From Coturnix japonica (Eukaryota; Chordata; Aves; Galliformes; Phasianidae), in the NCBI RefSeq assembly GCF_001577835.2, contig NC_029529.1:9364157-9428156 (forward strand): DNA of 64,000 nucleotides, given 5' to 3'. Shown here one piece after another: positions 24,201 through 37,700 of this stretch. The notes beneath the pieces were generated by a model that saw nothing but the letters and a program-made list of their open reading frames with translations, searched no databases and was not told where the DNA came from. A program made the position numbers and the translations under genes. The stretch's first letter is position 1; the number at the start of each line of letters is the position of its first letter.

Positions 24201-27200
24201 CAGAGAACTCTAGACACCAGGATATTGGAGTTTTGTGCTGATTTTTCCATCACATGTTTTTCTGTCTGTTTTCTTTCACTTAACAGTTCTCATACTATGG
24301 GAATTTTACCTTGTTGCTTCCCCTCCACCCCCCAAGAAAATAATTCCAACTGTTGTAGTTTTTTCTTGCTGGACAGATTGTTGAATTTGCTGCAATAGTG
24401 TTTTGGAAGAATCTTGCTGCCCAGTCAAGTCACACAGCCCATAAGAGCTAGTTGTTTTCTGAAAGAAGTAGTAACCTCAGCCCTAGGGATGTAAAGTTAT
24501 TTATACCAGTTTAATGTTAGCTATGACAGAATCCGATGATGCTGAACAGAGCTCTTTGTAGGATGTGAAGTTTAAACATAGGTGTGACCTCTCTGCAGTT
24601 TGGGATCTACATAGAACAGATGGACTGGGAAAAGAGAACGTTCTGAAGATGGCACTCAGGTTAGAGAGAAGATCTCAAGGTGATTTTGCAAAATGGATTT
24701 CAAAGGTCACCTTCTGGACAGTCACTTTATTGAGAGGGTGATCTTTAGACAACAATCAGCATTTTGTTACCTAGTGACATATTTGAACTAGTGCTCGAGT
24801 CCCAGAAAATGCTACTTCCTATGGCCCAGGAGAGCAATATTTGTAGGCTGTATGTGGCAGATCATAGGACTGAGAGCTGAAATGAGATTTTCTGAAAGGC
24901 CATCACCTGGCCAAGCATTACTTATATTTCTTCCCTATTCTATTATTTATATTAATTATGTACTATTGCATTTTAATACATGATATTGTTCTTTACTAGT
25001 CTGTCAAGAGGGACAAAGCAAGTGGGATTTACATCACTGACGAATCTCTTTTCATGTCAGAGTAAGAGCCAAATGGTTTCTTTTACCCTTTATTTACAAC
25101 ACAAAGATAGAAATACCTCTGCAATGGATGATGGAAAGATCAAGACACTTCATATAAGAGACAACACTCAAAGTAATGACTGTCTCTCGCTAATAACAGA
25201 ACCATGTTATCATTTAAACTCTTTCGTGTAGAACTTTTCATTGTCACATTTCTCTAAAACTTCACCTGTTCTGAATTTGTAACCAAATCTCAAACACCTG
25301 CGTGTTGCTGCAGACTTCTTCCTCCCTCTGCACCTGGTTGCCTGAACTCACCATTGAACTCACTGCAATTTAGCCACCTCATAGATAACACAACTGTCAC
25401 GTGTGGTGATCTGCCTGTAACACATTTTCTGATCTTCCAATGGAAAGTTTTTTCACTACATTTTGCTATGCATTAATTTGGACAGAGCCCAGTTTCCATC
25501 TTTTTTCCTCCTTTTTCTTTCCTTCTGTAATTAGGTATCAGTATGGCATCATTTTGAATTGCATTTTCATTATCGTCGTTATTCATCACTATGAATGATG
25601 AATATTGTCATCCAATGTGTGGTAAAATAAATGTATTTAAATAGCTGCAGATAATGCAATATGATACATGTGTTATATTAGTCAAAGTTAAAGAGCAGTC
25701 ATCTTTTGTTCATCACATCTTTCAGCACTAGTAAAATATGAGTCTATTTGATCCCGTTCCAGCTTGAAGTTGGAAATCTGTTGAACAGCAGACACTTTTA
25801 TGTTTTGTAGTCTAAAAAGTTTCCTAATTCAGTGCTATATACCAGAAATGTGTGGTATTTTAGTGTCTATAGTGACATTCTATGAAGATAAGAGATCTGA
25901 AAGAACAGATATGAGACATGAATATTAGGTGACTGCCACTGGACCAATGAAGAGATGACCTGCCTGACCCTAAAATACTGGGCAGCTGAGGAATTTCTGT
26001 GTCATTTCATTAATTATAGGATTCTGCTGCATATGGCAAACATAATCTGTATTTAGGAGGAGCAGAACATGAAAAGAAGCTAAGCAAGAGGAAAATATCA
26101 ATGTACAGAGACTAGATGGACCTGTTCACTAACAACTCCTGCATTGGCATGGAGTCTCTTCCTTTTTAATAAGGTTGACAGAATTTCACCTGCATGCAAA
26201 TCATGGGTGGAAGAGACTGACAATAATTTAGTACAAGGAAAGGAATGATAACCATAAGAAGATAAGCCTGCCAGTGGCCAGCTCTTCCTCTGGCCAATTA
26301 AGTGATACCTGACTACAGCCCAGAACTAACTTACTTGCCAGCTAACTTACTCCTTGTCTGTGACACAGTGTCCCACATGTGGCTGTGAGGGTATGGGACT
26401 CATTTCTCATCCTACTATTAAAAATGCTCTGGATATTATAATAACTAAGTCTGAGGACTAAATCCTCCTTCTGAAGGAAAGCTAGAAAGATATTTGGCTG
26501 AGTTCTCATTGAGGAAGTCATGCTAATGTTTCTCTAACTGTAAAGTTATGGCAGTTGAGGCCTTTGTTTTCATTATTTGAGGGTTATTTGTGTTGTAATT
26601 AGTGTTACCTGAATTCTGGATCCTAAGGAGATTTATGTTTTGAGAACATTTTGTTTCTCTGTCCCTGGTGCAATGATTTATCTGAGAATAACAATGATGT
26701 CCTCATTTCCTACACTTTGCAATCTGAATAGAAGTCATCTCAAGCACGATTCAAAGTTACAGATGATTAAGACAGTGAGAGCGCACAATAACTTGTCAGA
26801 GACTGGCTATGAAAAAATTGATCTTATGAAACAGGATGACTCTATCCAGTTGTATAGTAAACAACTTCCAGTGAAAGGTGAATCACATACTTCAGTTTGG
26901 CACATTGGTGTTGCAGTTTCCAGTCAGCATTGCAGCTGGATGTGAGAATGTAAAGCACAACAGAGCACGCTGAACTGAGGCGTATTTTGTATGCCACATC
27001 TTAAGGGTATTTTTCCTCCTATTCTCTGCAATTTGATTGCTCTTATCATTAAGGACCTGCTTCTTATTTCCAGGCACGGTTCATTCATGTTCATCCTATT
27101 CTGCTTTTTGCTCTTGTAGATGAAATAGTTCCAAAAATTGGTCCAGAAGCAGGAACTGGGAATCCTCAGTGGTGCAGGAAGCTGTTGTAAATTAACCCAT

Positions 27201-27489
27201 GCTTTTCTAATAGCAGCGTCCAGTATTCACCCTATGTCAAGTACCTGCACCCATCTAATTGCTGAAGACCTCTTCAAGCTACATCATCCTTGCTGCTGTA
27301 CATGAATGTATTTCACCCACCTGTACTTAATGAATCACATTATCTGATACATTTCCCCCCTACACACTCATTTCCTTGTCTTAAATTTGATAAGTAATTG
27401 CAGTCTGAATACATCAAATGAATGAAAAGTGGTACAGTGTTGCTATTCTATCCAGAAATCCTTCTGTTTTTTCTTTTTTTTCCCATTAG

Positions 27490-27728
27490 GATTGCTGATG
27501 AGAGTGCTCTTGTCTGTGCAACAGCCCGGAGCCATGTCTCAGTAAGCAGAGGATCAGTTGGCAGGAAGGGGGAGAGGCAGGAGAACCCTGTGTCTCTGCC
27601 ACCTCCTGTCCTACCAGCTGTGCCTTGCAAAACCACACTGACAGTGGTGCCTCAGAGAGGATTCCCAGCCCTGCCCGTGTCCTGGAGAAGGAGCCAACCA
27701 CCCCACAGCCAAGGACAGAGAGAACAAG
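27490..27728 (+). other. Exon-like segment about 1.1 kb upstream of the CARHSP1 CpG promoter
   Basis: A strong polypyrimidine tract ending CCCATTAG precedes 27490 and AACAAG|GTAGGT follows 27728. One frame is open across all 239 nt and the segment is more G+C-rich than its flanks. The predicted peptide is Pro/Ser/Arg-rich and matches no family I know. It could be an alternative 5' exon of CARHSP1 or part of a non-coding RNA. Confidence 0.3.
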
Positions 27729-28559
27729 GTAGGTACATGTACTGAAAATGATTAACTGGTCATTATTAATTGTCCTGTGGGAAGGGGGAGGGAGACAGAG
27801 TCTGGAGAGATGCTGGAACCTCTTGTCTCCAGCAGTTGGTGAAAAAAGCAGCAGGCAAAATCTCATTTCCTGACCACGATATGTGCACACATACAGAGTA
27901 TTGAAAACCAACCTTGTGGCTGTGGACATGTATTATTGCATGTTTTCCATACGTTGTGCACATGTGATTGGGAAGAAGAGAGACTGAGGAAGAGAGGCAA
28001 CTCATGACCTTTGAGGAAAGCACAGGTGTAATCCCAGCCTGTGCGACTGGAGGAATTGCTCTGAGCCGTGCTCACTTATGTAGTGTTTTCCCTTCATACT
28101 CTTCCACTTATAAAAAAGTCATTCTGGTGACACAGGGAAAACAGTAAAGACTTCAATTTTTGACATTTTACGAGCTTTATAATTAATATTTTAAACAAGA
28201 GAAGTTATCAGTCCCTTAACTGTTTATCTTACATCTCCAGGATGGTGCACACAGCTCTGGGCAGCAGTGCCAGGACCTCACCATCCACACAGTGAAATAT
28301 TCTTCCTTATATCCAATCTGAATCAATTCTTTTTCAGTTTAGAACTCTTGCTTCTTGTCCTGTCACAAGCACTGGTAAAAAAATCCATCACCAACCTTGT
28401 CGCAAACCACCTTTACTCTGAAAGATCTCAGGTCTCTCTAGAGCCTTCTTTAGATTTAACACAGCTCATTCAGCTTTTCTTCTTCTTCCAGCTTACTACT
28501 GCCATTTTATAGTTTGATGAACAACCTGAAGGCCGAGCACGTTCTTCTCTTTGGCTGTT

Positions 28560-29330
28560 CCCACGAGGAAACTTCACCCGTGCTACCAGGTGCTTTGCAC
28601 GTATCCTCTTGGAAAGATACGCTGGAAAGAGCAAAGAAAGCGAGAAGAAGAGCACGCAGCTGCTAACACCGCTCCGAACAGAGCACTGCACGCCACATCC
28701 CACTAGGAGCAAAGCTCGGGGCGGAGCGGCTGGACCCTCCCACCGCCTTATAGCGCTTTGCCGACGGGCTGAGCCAGCGCCGCCTGTCTGCTGGCCGAGC
28801 TGAGCTGAGTGTTCAGTGCGAGGTGAGAGTTGGGCGATCCGAGGGGGCTTCGGCATCGGGTGGGCGCTGCGGGCCGGGTGTTTGGTGCTCGTGTTGCTGC
28901 TGCTCGTGTTGCTGCTGCTCGGGTTCCTGCGGGGCTCTGCGGTAGAGCTGGAGAGGGGCCCGGCTCAGCCTCGCCTTCCCCGTGCAGATGGGTTGGCTTT
29001 ACTTAAAGCTCGTTCCTTACTTCTTTCTTTATATGCGTGCGATTCGTTGTGGTTTTGTTTGTTTTTTGTTTGTTTTTTTTTTACGTTTAACAACTGGGGA
29101 TGTGCCGTTGTTACAGTCAGAGGTGTTATTTTATAGGTCTCAAGGAAGGCAAAGCGTGCAAAAGTGAGGGCTTTCTTCCGCTGGGAGGAACGAGCTCCAG
29201 CAGCGCTGGGTGCAATGAGGGCCCTGCCGAAATTCTCCCGGCCCGGCTGTGCTGCAGGCACTGAGTTGAGCTGCAGCTCCTCCTCTCGCTGAGGCTGGAT
29301 ACAGCCCTTATTTCGTGGTGTTTGCACGCG
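28560..29330 (+). promoter_or_regulatory. CARHSP1: CpG-rich promoter region and probable non-coding exon 1 of CARHSP1
   Basis: G+C-rich, CpG-dense sequence with a TATA-like TTATA at 28748-28752 in a GC-rich setting. A strong donor (GCGAG|GTGAGAG) lies at 28822/28823, so a short untranslated exon of roughly 28780-28822 would splice to the acceptor at 39973/39974 before the CARHSP1 start. The direction, the missing 5' UTR exon of CARHSP1 and the absence of any other plus-strand gene support this. Start site and exon limits are inferred. Confidence 0.6.
28887..28925. repeat. 15-bp tandem repeat in the CpG island
   Basis: GCTCGTGTTGCTGCT occurs twice in direct succession (28887-28901, 28902-28916) and begins a third time. 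It creates a Leu-rich open frame that should not be read as a signal peptide. Confidence 0.85.
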
Positions 29331-29588
29331 GGGTGTACGTGCGTGTTACTGTTTGCTCTTCGTGAGAAGTCTCCAGGTTGAAGTTTTGGATCCGTGCTTC
29401 TGAATTCGGCTTCTAAGGGAGGGGATTTGGAGTTTGTGATTCTGCTTTTGCTGGAGCTGCAAGAACTACTTCTGGAAAGTGTGATCTGTGCACCTGATTC
29501 TGGCCACACGTACCCTCTGCACTGCCCTGAGCGTCTGCTGCTGTAGCTTTCCAATGGCTATAGTTATTTCCAACAGCAACATCCTCCT

Positions 29589-29632
29589 TTATTTGCATGC
29601 ATGTATACACAGAAGTATCTGCATGCAAATAA
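29589..29632. promoter_or_regulatory. Paired inverted octamer (POU-type) motifs
   Basis: TTATTTGCATGCA at 29589-29601 and its exact reverse complement at 29620-29632, separated by 18 bp. Each arm contains the octamer ATTTGCAT/ATGCAAAT recognised by POU-domain factors. It lies about 0.8 kb downstream of the inferred CARHSP1 start site. Function is inferred. Confidence 0.5.
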
Positions 29633-32110
29633 CTTGAAAGCAACCCGATGAAGCTGGGTTATGCAGAATTCTGTTGTCTTTTTTTGGCTGTTGCTGTTTG
29701 GGTAGAGGTGTATGCCTAGCAAAGCCAATCTTTGTGTGCTAGAGGGATTGCACGCATCATAAATATGAATGCATCTAATGCTAGTTAGGCAGCTTTATAG
29801 CAAACCACTGGTGTCGTGGTGTTACACTGTGTGACATGGGGCTGTCTGAATGAATGGTGGTGTTGGGTTATTTGTAGGCTGAGGTTGCTCTTGGTGCTAA
29901 ATACGGTCCTGGGGCACGTGTCACTGAGCTGTGAGTGCTGGAGAGATGAAGGGGGGAGTTGTGGGGGCAGAGGTGCTTGTTGTTGGAAGACCTGGCAGAT
30001 GTAATCTTTGAGAGGGGATTAAAGGGACAAAACAACACTGGGCAAGTTAGCACTGTGCAAGTGTAACAACTGGTATGAGAGTGCAGCAGTGTTTGTGCTT
30101 GGGAATGTAAGTGAACAATGAGAAACTGACCAACAATCAGGCTGGCTATGGCTGGGGGCTCCAAGGTGGGGGGCTGTCACTGGTTTTATTTCCTTCTGCT
30201 GAAGTTTCTACTGGGTAATTGCCTATGGGATAGACTGAGCAGGGAGTGATGGTAAATTCTGAAAACATGAAGGAGTGAACGCTGTTAGTCACTTTCAAAT
30301 CCTGCTTTTTGCAACAGGTTGTGGTGGAAACTAAACAAAACGGAACTGCTGAAACACTGGAGAGAAACAAGAGATGCAGAGTGGTGATTTAGGTCAGTGT
30401 GATGTGTTATTCCTTGGCGTAGCTCAGCTAAAATGAAAAATAGGAAGCATTAATCTGCCGAACTGCTTTCTGTTTTCTCCCAGGGCAGGTAGAGACAGTT
30501 GTTTTTCTTCCTTCTGTCTTGGTCTAATATTGTCTCTTCCTCATATCCAAGACAGCCCCCTTCATAGATCAGCTATCTCAATTTCCTCTGCTCTGAGCTG
30601 CTTGTTTCCGCTCTCGCTGTTTGGCTGCGCTGTCTCTGGGGGCTGTGGAGGGGGGTTCAGAGCCAAATGAAGCAGCCATAGCCTCGTGCTGCTTTCTGCT
30701 CTTCCAGTTCTATAATTCTGTTCCTTTGAGCCAACCTTTGCTAGGTAGGCACTGAGTTCAGGTCTTTGCTGTGCCTGTTTTCATTAATCACAACAGATGT
30801 GTGGCTATAGGATGTGGTACAACCCAGGTTACGGAGACAGTGCTGCACACAGCAGTGTGCAACTCTCCCTGCTGCAGCACTGCTTCTTGCAGACACCCCT
30901 TCTGAGAACACACAACTGCCTCTTAACGTGGAGCAGAGCTTTTTGTAAACAAGTGTGAGCGTGGTCACTTGGAAAACTTGGCTTTATCCCCCCAAGCAGT
31001 TGGGTAGCAAGAGGAGGGGGGGAAATATAAGGAACAGAAGATGAAGAGGTGGAGCTGCTCTGTCACGTCTCAAAGCACTGTCTGAGCTTGGGTGTCAGCT
31101 GCAAGGTGCATCTGGGAGAGGAACTGAGCTGATGTGTTCTTTCTCTTTGTGGTGCATAAAGGCACTTACTTCCCATTTCTGGTATTTGTGGGCCACGTGG
31201 AATGCATTAAAACGATGCTTGTTTGTTGTGCCCCAGGGAAGCTGTAAAACACCATGCAAGTCAAGCTGCAGCTTCTTTGGTTTGACCATAGAGCTTATGG
31301 GTAAGGGGGGTGGGTTCTGCCCTGACCTCATGCTGGTGGAGGGGGCTTTAACAGCCTGGAAAGCCCGGCTTCCGCTCTATCAGTTTTTATTTGAGCGGTT
31401 CCTCTGATGGTACATTTTTACTGTCTGGCTGCAGTCCTGCTGTCTGATCTCAGAGGTTTGCTGGCTGGTTGGTTGCTGCTGGCTTGAGGCAGTTGTGCAG
31501 CTGCTTTTCTCATTGGGTCAGTTTAAGATGAAGATAAATAACAGGATAATCTGATGTATCCTTTGTAACCAGTGATTGAGTTTCTGGGGGCTAATGACCC
31601 TTGCACTGTGAGGTTGCCGCATTTATTAATGCAATTTAGTGGATGAATAAGTTCATTTCCTTATGTCTATTGAAGTTTTTGATCCATTATCCGCAGTGTG
31701 TTGGGTTCCTTGGTCCTATCTGACACTTGTCTTGAACTCTGTGTTTCTCCAGGGAGGAGCTGGAGGTGTGGCCTTGAATGATGTTTAAATACTACCATGT
31801 TTCAAGGACAGGACATTTAAGTGTGGCCTTTGAGTCCCTATGGGGTTGCTGGGGTAGTAATTCTGCTTGGTGCCCTGTGATGGAGCATTTCACCTAGAAG
31901 ATGGCTCTGAACTGCATCCTGCCTTGAAAGGTGATGGGATAATGGAGGGGTAAAGGCACTGAGAGAACAAATTAACCAGCGGTTACACCCAGGAGTGGCT
32001 TTCCACTGAGAACAGTGCGATGGAGAAGGGCTCTATTACAGTGCTCTGGAAAAAGCATGCAAGGCTGTGCGTGCTGCACGGCCATTGTCCTTTCCCCATG
32101 GCTCTGTGCC

Positions 32111-32126
32111 TGATCTGATCAGATCA
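32111..32126. repeat. Perfect 16-bp palindrome
   Basis: TGATCTGATCAGATCA equals its own reverse complement and contains three GATC sites. Probably incidental. Confidence 0.8.
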
Positions 32127-33001
32127 CTGCATGTAAGATAGAGGAAAACAGAGAACCTTGACCCAGCAGTTTCACTTGAATATTAAACAGTGCTGATCTT
32201 TTGCTATGCCTCATGGGCAGCGTATGACTTTGGAAGTGGCAGAGTATTAAGAGCTAAAGCTGATCCCAACAAGAAGAGCAAAGTCCACTGGTATGGCTCA
32301 CAGTGGGGACTTGATGGCTTACAAGCACTGGGGGCTGCCATAAAACTGAGGTAGGAAGCAAAACTGGGTTGAGTGTTTCACAGCTGTGAAATACAAGGAT
32401 TGTATGGTGGGTGCTTCCTTGCTGGGTGGTGGCAGCAGGGCTCACTGTGAGCCTTTGCTCTCTAAACACTGTTCACTCCATTGACAACCAAAGTAAGGAG
32501 CAGGGAGGCTCACAGCAGACCCAGCATCTCTGATGCTCTCTTTGACCTCACAGCGCTGCCTGGGGCAGGGAGCTGGGATGTCTGTTGTTCTGAGTGGTGG
32601 TTTTACCTTTGAATCCTCTGGGTCTTAAAACCTTCCCAAGGAGCATTGCTTTTCTCAGGTTTATTTGCCCCTTGCCATTTTACGGGCTGTCTAGACATTG
32701 TCTGGGAAATAATCATTAAATCTTGCCTTCTGGTTTGGGAGGAATTTTGGTTTTATGTTAGTACTCACGTTTGGTTTGTTTATGTTGACCAAGGCACTCG
32801 AGCGTTAAGGAAGATAATGTTTTATGAGCTCCTGCTTTTTGGTGGTGGTTTGATGGCTTTCTCTTCATGATACAACTGGAGAAAGCTGGTCAAAGGCATT
32901 TGCTTGTTTTCAGTCATGTCACCTACTTGATTAGAATAAACCACAGCCATGATTGCAACTTCTTCTCAATTACTTGAAAGAGGAAATGGAACTACTTAAA
33001 G

Positions 33002-33040
33002 GAAAAAAAAAGGGGGAGTGGGGGGGGGAGGGAGAGAAAA
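33002..33040 (+). repeat. A-run followed by G-runs (possible G-quadruplex)
   Basis: A poly(A) run is followed by G5, a G9 run and G3 separated by one to three bases, enough guanines for a quadruplex on the plus strand inside CARHSP1 intron 1. Confidence 0.6.
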
Positions 33041-34639
33041 AGCATTTCCTGTTTACAGAATTTATACCTATTACTTTATTTTAATAGATGTGGGTTTTTT
33101 TTTTGTTTTTAAAGCAGTTTCATTACTTATATGGGCATACACTTTGTTTCTGTGCAGAGGGGCTGCTTCTCCCTGCTTCAGGGACTTTGGGGAGCTCCAA
33201 AAAGCTGGTCTCGTGTATGTGAAGTGCAAAGGTTTTGGGTAATTTTTATCTCCATGTGAATCCATGCGGCTCCCTTCTCTTCTGATTATTTCTTTTTCCC
33301 CCTTAGTTTAATTTTTTCTTACCACAAGACAAAGATTTCTATAAGGTTCACAAGATAAGATGCATTGTCTTTAACCCACAGCAGCAGTTTCCTTCTGCTT
33401 CTAGGAAGGAAACTGGCTGCAGGACCCGGAGCTGCATCTGGCAGAGCCGTGGCACAGATGCTGCCAGCCGCACCCCAGGGTTGTGGGGCTGCTGTACGGC
33501 ATCCTGTGCTTTCACATGTTGACTCTCCCACCCTTCCGCTCCTCTGACTCTTCTCCTGGAAGTCCTCCCAGAGGAGTAAAACAAGAACCAAAGGGATTGC
33601 ACAGCTGTCCTGGCTGTAACTGCTGTAGTACAGCGTCTAGTACAATTTCCTATTAAATGTGTACTTTCTGTAAGTTTTATATATCAGTGTTATCAGAAAA
33701 TAAAACTGATATAAATAATAAAATCATTAGTTTACGCCAGTTTCAAACCTGAATGGAACCTACATGCCTCAAGATTTGTTTATTTCCCCTCTATCAGTTG
33801 ATTATTTTATTGATTATTATTTTTACCTTCCCTGGAAAGTATCTCTCGATTGCTTCCTTGCTTTATTTTGTTTAGCATTAACTCAGCAGGCATAAATAAC
33901 ACTTGTGGCATCTCTGGTTCTGGACAGCTCTGGCCTGTTCTGTACATTTCCAGCACATCACTGGAGCTGGGGCTCTCGAAATCAGGGCATGGTAAATAGT
34001 TTTATTGATGTGTAAGTGGACACGAAATCCAGCCTCACACACATGGCTCTGCTGGCTCTGCGATTTCCTGGGCAGTAAAACAATGCCATTCCTGTTGCCA
34101 TTTAACTGAGCACAGAGAGCGAATGTGCTGAGCAAGAAAAACTAGTTCTTGCATGTGTGGTAATTGGACTGAAAGCAATCAAACTTATGTAGGTCCATTT
34201 TCTCATCATTCAGATAAGAATGATGCATTACCTGCAATAGACCTACTGGGCTGCTGGTATTGTAAGATGGATTGGAGACGAAAGAGATTTTTCTATTTTT
34301 TTCTCTTTCCCTCTAGGAATCTGTTTCCCAAACTGCTGGTGGAAGGAATATGACAGAATTTGTTTGATGTCTGGTTTCTGAAGGGTTGTTGAAGTGGCTG
34401 TTGTTCCTGAAGCAGTTTGGGAAGTTGTGTGCGGTGGGTGTGTGCCTCAGCTGTATGACTGCTCCTGCTAACACTGATCTGTTTACACCATATAGAGACA
34501 ACCTGTTTGTCAACACTGTGGACCACATATGGTTGGTGGCAAGTTGTGTGAGTCACTGCTGTTCCCTGGTAGTGGAAGGTACAGCTCTACCCTGGGGTGC
34601 CCCAGCACTGCAGCCAGGTGTGCAAAGGATCCTCCTCTG

Positions 34640-34735
34640 TTTGGCACACACTGCATGCAGCTTGGGCACCACAATGGAAGAAGGACATAAAACTATGAAA
34701 GAGAGCATCCAAAGGAAGGCTGCAGAGATGGGAAC
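34640..34735 (+). mobile_element. CR1 LINE ORF2 scrap
   Basis: In one frame the DNA reads like the CR1 reverse transcriptase C-terminal motif WAPQxKKDIKL, followed by a block like ESIQRRA. The similarity is short. It overlaps the longest unexplained open frame of the intron and argues against that frame being a host gene. Confidence 0.45.
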
Positions 34736-37700
34736 TGTTGAGATTGCAGAAGCTTTTCCTGAGAAATACAAATCCCTGTCTTCCTTCTCGTGGGTTGTGA
34801 GAGCACTTCTGTTCAACTCTATAGGAAAGGAGCTGACAGCAGTTAAATCACGTGGCACCTGAATTCCCTGAGGCAGGGCTCTATGCTGGACACTTTTGAG
34901 ATTATTTTACTTCTTGTGTAGATGCTGAAATAGAGTCCTGCACTTGGAATTAATTCTTTTTGGCATAAATTCCAGTTCTCTTGTTTCTGTCAGAGTTGTG
35001 CTGGGTACAAGGGCTAAGCATCCCCTGCTGCTGCAAGCCTTGCTGGCCAGGGCTTTTGGATGAGGAGAAGCTTGTATCTGGTGTGGGGAGCTATACTGTA
35101 AGTTGGGTTGAGAAATCCAGCAGAGGGAAGAAAAATAGAAATGCAACTGTGAAGTGGGCCAGTGATCTATAAGCTTATACATATATAGCATAAGCCTTGG
35201 AAATAGGACACACGTAGGAATATGTGGGTCAGCATTGGGAAGGAATTTAATGGAAATTGAGAACATTTCATTTCTGGTCAGCAGAAACTAAGATTTCTTT
35301 CACCCTTGTGTCATATACACAGGACTTGCTTTTTTTTTTCCCCTAAGAAATTCCAATAAATCACATTATAATGATGTGTTGCAGAGCAGTGAGACTCAAA
35401 CTTCCACGATTGTAGACCTTTCTAATGTGATCTGTCCTCTACTAAAATGTTGATCAGGGAGAAAACACAGTGAACTAATTGTTCTGAGAAACACTTGAGC
35501 CACATAAATATTTCAGGGGATTTTAGTAGCCTGGAGATCTCACAAGTGCACATGAACAAACATACCCATGACTGTGGTTGGGGTTCTGTACTTCCCCAAT
35601 GTACCTTAGGGTTTATGTTCCTTGCAATTGCGTGACGTTGTGTAAGTCTGTTTGCCTTGTAGGTGAATGCTAAATGACTTGGAGACTTTAAGAGAGGTTA
35701 CACATATTTTAGCATAAATATTTTCTGCCAAAATGACGTAATTCCTGGAACAAACTCTCATCGGATGCTCTGGCATGGAAGTAATGGCAGGAACAAAGCT
35801 TCAGGCTTGCAAATGCACTAGAGGAAGATTGTCGAGCTTGAGAGCAAGCGCTGGAAGGGACAGTTTGTTCCCTGTTCATCCACATATTGTGCTTCGTCTG
35901 GGGAATAATGTTAGCTGGGTATGATTTAAGCCTATTTAGCAAGAATAAGTTGATACATGTTGAGTGTTGCCTCTGTTATCCAAGAACAAAGTTCCCGGTC
36001 TTGGCTAATGGTGCGATGATGGGAGCAGGGTTCTGGTGTGTGAGCAGTAGTGATTCTTTGCTGCAAAACATAAAGTGCTGAATAGATGAATCTGGCTCTT
36101 GGTCCACACAAAACCACCCAACTCATCAACAAGCTGAATTTTTACTACTATTTGATTCTGTTAGAGTTTATTGTCTAAGAAAAAGTAATTGCAGCCATTC
36201 AAGTGTGAAGTCAGAGGAGTAATTTAGGAATCCTAAGGTGTGTTTTAAAAAGACACGAGGTTTTTCTTTTGTAGTTAGAAATGTAAAAGCAGAGAAAAGA
36301 ACAGAAAGAAGCTTGTTGCCCTCCCTCCCCCAACCCCCCTTCTGTCTCTTTCCCATTTGTGTCACCTCTAGTGGAAAATTTAAGGCTTGATTTATGAATA
36401 AGCCTGTCCTCTTCTCTGTGTGCTCCTCTGAGCTAATGCTGCCCTTCCTTTGTCTGTTGTATATTATGCCCTTCTCTTTCCTTTTCTTATCTTATTTGCT
36501 GTTCTCTGTGTTCTGAACTGTGTCCTTTCTTAATGTCTTTATAGTCACTGTCAATTAAAATGGAGACTTTTTTTTCAGTGTCAGTTAAGCTTTGGGACTT
36601 TTTGCCATAGGATACTATGGTGCTAAAGGGCTTGGGAAGGGTTTAGCAAAGGCCCTAGTGTGTTATTAAATATCACTGTGCCACCTTTGTCATTTGTTTA
36701 TGCTTTCTGTTGTGGGATGTTGGAAAGATGTTGAGGGTAAGTAACCCCGTGTGCTCACCTTGTATTTCACTCTGACCTAGGCAGATAGTTGTGGCTACTG
36801 GTGTCAGACTGGATAAAGTCATCCTGATGCTCCCTTGTGTTAAGTGGAGCAAAGAAGTGGGGCTGGCACTTGTGCTCCTCCAGGAGGAGTGCTGTCAAGT
36901 GAATCTATGTATGAGCAGCATCACCATTAAATAGCCAATCGCTTTGGTAAGGCTGCAGGCTTCCTGTGGGTGCTCAGGCCTCTTCCCCGCTCTGAGCTCT
37001 GCTCTCTATTGGGTGGATGGTCTCCGTGCATCTGCCTCTGCAGAGTTCCTGTCATTTCTGGGCTGGTGTGACAGAAGGTACCAGGCTGTTTGTCTGTGGA
37101 CAGTGAACAAAAAGGGCATTTGTGCAGTTCGGTGGTACTGTGTGTTCCACACCACATTTTACTCTCTATCTGGAGACACAAAAATAAATCTAAATGGGAA
37201 CAATAACCTAAATTAGCACTTTTCTAAATCCATTTAGCACTGTTTTGTTGTAAATATTTCTGTGGCTTGTCTGCGTGTTAAAGAAAAAGAGAGAAAATTC
37301 CACCTCTCTGCCCTCATGTCAGGATGGGGATGGGCAGTGCTTTGTGCTTGGTTTTGCTGCTGCAGATGAGTGCAGAGCTCTGCGCTTCGCTTATCACCTG
37401 GTGGTTTATATTTAGAGGAGAAAAAGCGTGTGTTTCTGTGAAAGCTGCATTTTCAATTGTGCAAAAGCCGGAGTCAAATGCTGAGTTATCAGAATGAGGT
37501 TTTAATCATTTAAAATCGTTTAAATTTTAATCATGTAGTGCTTCTTTTTTTTTTTTCCCCTCTGTGACCTATTGGAATTGTAGTCCTGCCAGTTTAAAAC
37601 ATGCACTCCTTGAAAGCAGGTTACCCAAAGCAGAGGCCTTCCCAAATCTCAAGCTTCCTCATAGGGGTCACTGCAGCAGGCTTCTTTGAAGAAGGTTTGG

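Larger units (their letters stand above)
8934..27489. other. Long gene-poor interval
   Basis: Apart from the repeats listed separately (CR1 at 16.9 kb, LTR-like repeat at 20.0 kb, AT/CA hairpin at 21.2 kb, a GT-rich tract at 18561-18598), I see no gene. Open frames such as the 137-codon one at 13608 have no family features, no flanking splice pattern and ordinary intergenic composition. Confidence 0.5.

Noticed and set aside
28816-29136. Leu-rich open frame resembling a signal peptide
   Set aside because: The Leu run comes from a 15-bp CTG-type tandem repeat in the CpG island, and the frame begins in the inferred non-coding exon.
34386-34862. 158-codon plus-strand open frame, the longest unexplained one in CARHSP1 intron 1
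   Set aside because: Another frame of the same stretch resembles the CR1 reverse-transcriptase C-terminus, and this frame has no family features, so it is probably a chance frame over LINE remains.
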